DNA of 5,068 nucleotides from NCBI GenBank assembly GCA_028694545.1, contig JAQVKV010000257.1:1-5068 (forward strand), in the 5' to 3' direction. Each line of letters begins with the position of its first letter. Within the stretch, counting starts at the first letter, position 1. The stretch is from Zavarzinia sp. (lineage in GTDB: Bacteria > Pseudomonadota > Alphaproteobacteria > Zavarziniales > Zavarziniaceae). Below, piece by piece: positions 1 to 5,068 of the stretch. The position numbers and the translations under genes are program-made. The notes below the pieces were generated by a model. The model had not been told where the DNA came from. It ran no database searches and was given only the letters and a program-made list of their open reading frames with translations.

Positions 1-617
1 CCATCGCCCATCTCGAGGAGGTGGACGGCATCCTGGTGCCGGGCGGCTTCGGCTATCGCGGGGTCGAGGGCAAGATCGCGGCGGCGAATTTCGCCCGCAA
101 TCACCGCGTGCCCTATTTCGGCATCTGCTTCGGCATGCAGATCGCCGTGATCGAGGCGGCGCGCAACCTCGCCGGGCTGTCCCATGCCTCGTCGACCGAA
201 TTCGGCCCGACCGACGAGCCCGTCGTCGGCCTGATGACCGAATGGGTGCGCGGCAACGAGAAGGAAACACGCTCGAAGGACGGCGATCTTGGCGGCACCA
301 TGCGCCTCGGCGCCTATGACGCCCGCCTGAAGCCCGGCAGCCGCGTCGCCGAAATCTACGGCACCACCGAGATCAGCGAGCGCCACCGCCATCGCTACGA
401 AGTGAACATCAACTATGTGCCGCAGCTCGAGGCCCATGGTCTGGTCTTCTCGGGTCTCTCGCCCGACGGCGAATTGCCGGAAATCGTGGAAATCCCGGAC
501 CATCCCTGGTTCATCGGCGTGCAGTTCCATCCGGAACTGAAGTCGAAACCCTTCGATCCGCACCCGCTGTTCGCCAGCTTCATCAAGGCCGCCCTCGACC
601 AGTCCCGTCTGGTCTGA
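1..617 (+). CDS. pyrG: CTP synthase, C-terminal glutamine amidotransferase domain (partial, 5' end outside window)
   Basis: CTP synthase is a cytoplasmic enzyme that aminates UTP to CTP with ATP, using ammonia from glutamine. The reading frame is already open at the left edge (first full codon at 3) and ends at TGA 615-617, leaving 204 visible residues of a protein usually near 540. Only the class I glutaminase domain is present. The oxyanion strand reads VPGGFGYRG, the nucleophile elbow is GICFGMQ with the catalytic Cys at nt 126-128, and the His-Pro-Glu of the triad ([10 protein letters not shown]) has its His at 528-530 and Glu at 534-536. The GICFGMQ variant, with Phe where many bacteria have Leu, is as I recall it common in alphaproteobacteria. 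The N-terminal synthetase domain lies outside the window. The next gene, kdsA, starts 18 nt downstream, so co-transcription is likely. The family assignment is secure. Confidence 0.97.
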   Translation, partial: IAHLEEVDGILVPGGFGYRGVEGKIAAANFARNHRVPYFGICFGMQIAVIEAARNLAGLSHASSTEFGPTDEPVVGLMTEWVRGNEKETRSKDGDLGGTMRLGAYDARLKPGSRVAEIYGTTEISERHRHRYEVNINYVPQLEAHGLVFSGLSPDGELPEIVEIPDHPWFIGVQFHPELKSKPFDPHPLFASFIKAALDQSRLV

Positions 618-635
618 ACCGTCAGGAGAAGGCAG

Positions 636-2779
<2,144 letters not shown>

Positions 2780-2793
2780 GCGCACGGGTTCTC

Positions 2794-2818
2794 GTCGCCC
2801 GGTTTTTGCCGGGACGAC
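2794..2818 (+). other. Hairpin in the eno 3' untranslated region
   Basis: The arm GTCGCCCGG (2794-2802) pairs with CCGGG-A-CGAC (2809-2818), giving nine base pairs with one bulged A and a TTTTTG loop. No T-run follows, so it is not a standard intrinsic terminator by itself. It starts 14 nt after the eno stop codon and could protect the 3' end of the mRNA or support termination together with the next hairpin. The function is inferred. Confidence 0.5.
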
Positions 2819-2841
2819 ACGCGAAAGAAGAATGCAAATGA

Positions 2842-2877
2842 AACAAGCCGGGTCGCTGGGCCCGGCTTGTTCTTTTC
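2842..2877 (+). terminator. Rho-independent terminator after eno
   Basis: A perfect 11-bp stem, AACAAGCCGGG (2842-2852) with CCCGGCTTGTT (2861-2871), encloses an 8-nt loop (2853-2860). CTTTTC follows immediately at 2872-2877. The GC-rich lower core and the T-rich 3' flank are classic for intrinsic termination on the + strand. Its position 62 nt after the eno stop codon fits the end of the pyrG–kdsA–eno operon and separates it from the division gene. On the opposite strand the flank is only weakly T-rich, and there is no minus-strand gene to terminate. Confidence 0.88.
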
Positions 2878-2913
2878 GTAACATCCATTGTTGCCACGGC
2901 GCCGGGATCGTTC

Positions 2914-2942
2914 TTGACCGCCGAATCCGGCCGTGATTCACT
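2914..2942 (+). promoter_or_regulatory. Candidate sigma-70-type promoter of the ftsB-like gene
   Basis: TTGACC (2914-2919) is a 5/6 match to the -35 consensus. At 17-nt spacing stands TTCACT (2937-2942), only a 3/6 match to the -10 consensus. Transcription from it would begin at about 2949, essentially on the ATG at 2948, giving a leaderless message. Two GANTC sites lie between or within the two boxes (2923-2927 and 2935-2939). A promoter is expected here because a strong terminator stands just upstream. A rival -35, TTGCCA at 2891-2896, has no fair -10 at suitable spacing. The weak -10 keeps confidence low. Confidence 0.35.
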
Positions 2943-2980
2943 GAGTCATGTCGATCGCCCAAGAAATACGCCGCCGATTC
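2923..2980. promoter_or_regulatory. Cluster of four GANTC (CcrM-type) methylation sites at the ftsB-like start
   Basis: GAATC (2923-2927), GATTC (2935-2939), GAGTC (2943-2947) and GATTC (2976-2980) all fit GANTC and fall within 58 bp. The first three are upstream of the start codon and the fourth is within codons 10-11. By my hand scan only four more occur in the other 5 kb (1104, 1586, 2615, 3429). In alphaproteobacteria GANTC is methylated by the cell-cycle methyltransferase CcrM. At some promoters, several of them for division genes, the methylation state is read by the regulator GcrA. The sites are seen directly. A regulatory role is inferred from position and gene function. Confidence 0.55.
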
Positions 2981-3265
2981 CGTCAGGCCGTCACCCCCAC
3001 GGTGGCGATCTGCGTCACGGCCTATTTCGGCTATCACCTGGTGCAGGGCGATTACGGCCTTGTGTCGTGGCTGCGCCTCACCCATGAGATCGAGCAGACC
3101 AAGGCGGAACTCGACAGCGTGACGGCGGAGCGCGAGAAGCTGGACCGTCGTGTTTCCCTGCTGCGGCCCGAGAGCCTGGATCTCGACATGATCGAGGAAC
3201 GCGCCCGCGTCATCCTCGGCTTCGCGCATCCAAGCGACGCGGTCATCCTCAATCCCACCCCCTGA
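2948..3265 (+). CDS. ftsB: FtsB/DivIC-family septum formation initiator protein
   Basis: This is a small bitopic inner-membrane protein of the divisome. In characterised relatives it forms a complex with FtsL and FtsQ and helps activate septal peptidoglycan synthesis. The 105 residues match FtsB in length and layout. They comprise a short basic cytoplasmic tail (RRRFRQ, 8-13), one transmembrane segment (about 15-33), a coiled coil (about 43-73, rich in Glu/Lys/Arg with heptad-like Leu/Val), and the family's C-terminal block RPESLDLDMIEERARVILGF (73-92). The ATG at 2948 is the first possible start because TGA at 2942-2944 is in frame. The next alternative (GTG at 3002) would cut off part of the membrane segment. 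No Shine-Dalgarno site is visible upstream. The gene stands alone between the eno terminator and pdhA, an arrangement typical of alphaproteobacteria. The family is clear; the choice of FtsB over DivIC naming is by convention. Confidence 0.88.
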   Translation: MSIAQEIRRRFRQAVTPTVAICVTAYFGYHLVQGDYGLVSWLRLTHEIEQTKAELDSVTAEREKLDRRVSLLRPESLDLDMIEERARVILGFAHPSDAVILNPTP

Positions 3266-3305
3266 TTTCGGCAACTGACGGCTTGTCTTCCTGCCGCGCA
3301 TGAAG

Positions 3306-3321
3306 GCGCCTTTTGCGGCGC
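3306..3321 (+). other. Short GC hairpin downstream of the ftsB-like gene
   Basis: GCGCC (3306-3310) pairs with GGCGC (3317-3321) around a TTTTGC loop. An overlapping alternative pairs GCCGC at 3293-3297 with GCGGC at 3315-3319. The stem is only 5 bp and no T-run follows at once, so it is at best a weak terminator. No better candidate exists after the gene, so some read-through toward pdhA is plausible. Confidence 0.25.
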
Positions 3322-3328
3322 ACAATGT

Positions 3329-3344
3329 CATGCATTTTTGCATG
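3329..3344. promoter_or_regulatory. Perfect palindrome CATGCA-TTTT-TGCATG upstream of pdhA
   Basis: Two 6-bp arms (3329-3334 and 3339-3344) flank TTTT in an AT-richer patch of an otherwise GC-rich window. The left arm belongs to GTCATGCA (3327-3334), which recurs exactly at 3369-3376, 42 bp away (about four helical turns). This looks like a binding site for a dimeric regulator. As an RNA hairpin it would be a poor terminator because TATTAG, not a T-run, follows. No regulator is assigned. Confidence 0.35.
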
Positions 3345-3362
3345 TATTAGCCTTTAGGCACG

Positions 3363-3390
3363 TTGTCCGTCATGCAGAGGACATTATTGT
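3363..3390 (+). promoter_or_regulatory. Candidate promoter of pdhA
   Basis: TTGTCC (3363-3368, 4/6 match to the -35 consensus) and TATTGT (3385-3390, 4/6 match to the -10 consensus) are 16 nt apart. Transcription would start at about 3397, leaving a leader of roughly 38 nt that contains the GGAGG ribosome binding site. A palindrome overlaps the -10 box. This is the best pair I found in the 169-nt gap, but both matches are modest and the call rests partly on position. Confidence 0.3.
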
Positions 3391-3392
3391 CC
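3379..3392. promoter_or_regulatory. Inverted repeat GGACA-TTAT-TGTCC, possible operator for pdhA
   Basis: The perfect 5-bp arms 3379-3383 and 3388-3392 surround TTAT and cover the candidate -10 box. A further TGTCC at 3364-3368 lies on the candidate -35 box and can also pair with the central GGACA. The order is therefore TGTCC…GGACA…TGTCC. The site does not resemble the known E. coli PdhR operator, so the regulator is unknown. Confidence 0.35.
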
Positions 3393-3424
3393 CTGCCAAT
3401 GGTTGCGTCGATCGCGACATTGAC

Positions 3425-3429
3425 GGAGG
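3425..3429 (+). promoter_or_regulatory. Ribosome binding site that fixes the pdhA start
   Basis: GGAGG lies five nucleotides before the ATG at 3435. The frame is open back to a TAG at 3348-3350, with other in-frame candidates at TTG 3363, ATG 3372 and ATG 3399. None of those has a comparable site in front of it. The last base of GGAGG begins a GANTC site (3429-3433) in the spacer. Confidence 0.8.
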
Positions 3430-3434
3430 AATCC

Positions 3435-4439
3435 ATGGCCAAGGCAGGACAGAAGAAGCAGGCGGACGACGCGGTAACCGCGGGTCCGGGCCCCGAACTG
3501 ATCGACTTTTATCGCGAGATGATGCTCATCCGCCGGTTCGAGGAAAAGGCCGGCCAGATGTACGGCATGGGCCTGATCGGCGGCTTCTGCCATCTCTACA
3601 TCGGCCAGGAGGCGGTTGTCGTCGGCATGCAGGCGGCGCTTAAGGACGGCGACGCGGTCATCACCGGCTATCGCGACCATGGCCATATGCTCGCCGCCGG
3701 CCTCGACCCCAAGGGCGTGATGGCGGAACTGACCGGGCGCATCGGCGGCCTTTCCAAGGGGAAGGGCGGCTCGATGCACATGTTTTCCCGGGAAAAGAAT
3801 TTCTTCGGCGGCCACGGCATCGTCGGCGCGCAGGTCCCGCTCGGCACCGGCGTCGCCTTCGCCATGAAGTACCGCAAGACCGACAATGTCTGCCTTGCCT
3901 ATTTCGGTGACGGCGCGGCCAACCAGGGCCAGGTCTACGAGAGCTTCAACATGGCGGAGCTGTGGAGCCTGCCGGTCATCTATGTGATCGAGAACAATCA
4001 ATACGCCATGGGCACGGCGGTCGCCCGCGCCTCGGCCCAGACCAAGCTGCACCGCCGGGGCGACAGCTTCAACATTCCCGGCAAGGAAGTGGACGGCATG
4101 GATGTGCTGGCCGTCCGCGAGGCCGGGATGGAAGCGGTGAAATGGGCGCGCGAGGGCAAGGGGCCCTATCTCCTCGAGATGAAGACCTACCGCTATCGCG
4201 GCCATTCCATGTCGGACCCCGCCAAATACCGCTCGAAGGAAGAGGTCCAGAAGATGCGGACCGAGCATGATCCGATCGATCACGCCCGCGCCCAGCTTCT
4301 CGAGGCCGGGCTGATCGACGAGGCAGGCCTGAAGGCGATCGACGCCGAGGTGAAGAAGATCGTCGCCGAAGCGGCGGACTTCGCGCAGACGAGCCCGGAG
4401 CCGGATCCGAGCGAACTCATGACCGACATCCTTCTCTAA
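3435..4439 (+). CDS. pdhA: Pyruvate dehydrogenase E1 component, alpha subunit
   Basis: With PdhB this forms the heterotetrameric, thiamine-diphosphate-dependent E1 of the pyruvate dehydrogenase complex. E1 decarboxylates pyruvate and acetylates the lipoyl group on the way to acetyl-CoA. From the chosen ATG it has 334 residues, normal for the alpha-type E1 of alphaproteobacteria and mitochondria. After a polar N-terminal tail come [14 protein letters not shown] (31-44), the [12 protein letters not shown] stretch (49-60), YRDHGH (79-84), GKGGSMHMF (109-117), the thiamine-diphosphate/Mg motif from GDGAANQG (158-165) to ENNQYAMGT (186-194), and [14 protein letters not shown] (253-266). That last motif matches the loop carrying the phosphorylation sites of the mammalian enzyme, though Ala-Lys stands where mammals have Gly-Val-Ser. 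Reading further upstream would add a tail of up to 24 residues not expected for the family. pdhB starts 25 nt downstream, so the two are co-transcribed. The gene for E2 presumably follows outside the window. Confidence 0.96.
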   Translation: MAKAGQKKQADDAVTAGPGPELIDFYREMMLIRRFEEKAGQMYGMGLIGGFCHLYIGQEAVVVGMQAALKDGDAVITGYRDHGHMLAAGLDPKGVMAELTGRIGGLSKGKGGSMHMFSREKNFFGGHGIVGAQVPLGTGVAFAMKYRKTDNVCLAYFGDGAANQGQVYESFNMAELWSLPVIYVIENNQYAMGTAVARASAQTKLHRRGDSFNIPGKEVDGMDVLAVREAGMEAVKWAREGKGPYLLEMKTYRYRGHSMSDPAKYRSKEEVQKMRTEHDPIDHARAQLLEAGLIDEAGLKAIDAEVKKIVAEAADFAQTSPEPDPSELMTDILL

Positions 4440-4464
4440 GGCCGGGCAGACAGGGAACAGCACC

Positions 4465-5068
4465 ATGGCTATCGACATCCTCATGCCCGCGCTTTCGCCG
4501 ACCATGACCGAAGGCAAGCTGGCCAAATGGCTGGTGAAAGAGGGCGACACCGTGAAGTCCGGCGACGTCATCGCCGAAATCGAGACCGACAAGGCCACCA
4601 TGGAAGTGGAAGCGGTCGATGAAGGCGTGATCGAGAAGATCCTGATCACCGAAGGCACCGACAATGTCGCGGTGAATACCGTCATCGCCCAGATCGCGGG
4701 CGAGGGGGATACGGCCGCGCCCGCGCCGGCACCTGCCCCCGTCGCGGCGGCGCCTGCGCCGGCCGCCGTGGCCGAGGCGCCCAAGGTCTATGCCGCCCCC
4801 GTCTCGGCCCCGCCGGAAAGCGACCTGCCGGACGGCCCGACCGTGACCATGACCGTGCGCGAGGCGCTGCGCGACGCCATGGCCGAGGAAATGCGCGCCG
4901 ATCCGTCCGTCTTCGTCATGGGCGAGGAAGTGGCGCAATATCAGGGCGCCTACAAGGTGACCCAAGGCCTGCTCGATGAATTCGGGGCGGAGCGGGTGAT
5001 CGATACGCCGATCACCGAATATGGCTTCGCCGGTCTCGGCGTCGGCGCCGCGTTCGCGGGCCTGAAGC
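4465..5068 (+). CDS. pdhB: Pyruvate dehydrogenase E1 component, beta subunit with N-terminal lipoyl domain (partial, 3' end outside window)
   Basis: This is the partner of PdhA in the pyruvate dehydrogenase E1 heterotetramer. The 201 visible codons show three parts. Residues 1 to about 80 are a biotinyl-lipoyl domain ([16 protein letters not shown] at 7-22; acceptor Lys43 in ETDKATME). Residues about 82-118 are a flexible Ala/Pro linker. From about 127 the E1 beta pyrimidine-binding domain begins ([14 protein letters not shown] at 130-143, [18 protein letters not shown] at 152-169, [11 protein letters not shown] at 180-190). Glu185 matches the glutamate that activates thiamine diphosphate in human PDHB. 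A complete protein would be about 450-480 residues. The ATG at 4465 follows AGGGA (4452-4456) with an 8-nt gap. The lipoyl fusion is known in alphaproteobacterial PdhB and separates it from related branched-chain E1 beta proteins. The right edge of the window cuts the gene. Confidence 0.96.
   Translation, partial: MAIDILMPALSPTMTEGKLAKWLVKEGDTVKSGDVIAEIETDKATMEVEAVDEGVIEKILITEGTDNVAVNTVIAQIAGEGDTAAPAPAPAPVAAAPAPAAVAEAPKVYAAPVSAPPESDLPDGPTVTMTVREALRDAMAEEMRADPSVFVMGEEVAQYQGAYKVTQGLLDEFGAERVIDTPITEYGFAGLGVGAAFAGLK

Noticed and set aside
3329..3344. CATGCA-TTTT-TGCATG read as an intrinsic terminator for the ftsB-like gene
   Set aside because: The stem is short and only half GC, and it is followed by TATTAG with no T-run. 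A protein-binding palindrome is the better reading.
3338..3643. Plus-strand frame overlapping the pdhA start
   Set aside because: It runs from the palindromic region into pdhA in another frame, has no ribosome binding site and no recognisable similarity.
3384..4784. A 466-codon open frame on the minus strand, opposite pdhA and the start of pdhB
   Set aside because: Its Ala/Gly-rich start is the shadow of the Ala/Pro linker of PdhB and the rest mirrors pdhA codons. No domain or ribosome binding site supports it.
4417..4965. A minus-strand frame rich in His, Gly, Arg and Asp opposite pdhB
   Set aside because: Low-complexity shadow of the lipoyl domain and linker coding sequence. The sense strand has a fully convincing protein here.

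Overview
This is a GC-rich window of bacterial chromosome, almost certainly from an alphaproteobacterium. The evidence is the gene order pyrG–kdsA–eno–(ftsB/divIC-like)–pdhA–pdhB, a lipoyl domain fused to the N-terminus of the pyruvate dehydrogenase E1 beta subunit, and GANTC (CcrM-type) sites clustered at one promoter region. kdsA implies a Gram-negative cell with Kdo-containing lipopolysaccharide. The species cannot be named from the sequence. All genes are on the + strand. No mobile element, CRISPR array, tRNA or rRNA was seen, and the region is housekeeping in character.

Layout. (1) Positions 1-2779 hold a tight cluster: the C-terminal glutaminase part of CTP synthase (pyrG, cut by the left edge), a complete kdsA and a complete eno. 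Gaps of 18 and 20 nt, each with a Shine-Dalgarno site, suggest one operon. (2) Positions 2780-2947 (168 nt) hold two hairpins. The second has a perfect 11-bp stem followed by a T-run and is a convincing intrinsic terminator. After it comes a short promoter-like stretch carrying a GANTC cluster. (3) Positions 2948-3265 encode a small FtsB/DivIC-type membrane division protein. An in-frame stop lies two codons before its ATG and there is no visible ribosome binding site. (4) Positions 3266-3434 (169 nt) contain a locally AT-richer regulatory-looking stretch with inverted and direct repeats. (5) Positions 3435-5068 hold pdhA (complete; start moved to the ATG with a good ribosome binding site) and the first 201 codons of pdhB (cut by the right edge).

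How the genes fit together. Enolase makes phosphoenolpyruvate (PEP). KdsA condenses PEP with arabinose-5-phosphate to make Kdo-8-phosphate, and PyrG makes the CTP later used to activate Kdo as CMP-Kdo. Pyruvate dehydrogenase then carries pyruvate, derived from PEP, into acetyl-CoA. The division gene sits between these metabolic blocks with what looks like its own, possibly methylation-responsive, promoter region.

The observations most worth a second look are the four GANTC sites in 58 bp around the ftsB-like start, the possible leaderless start of that gene, and the repeat-rich region upstream of pdhA. I found no evidence for a new type of biological system here.
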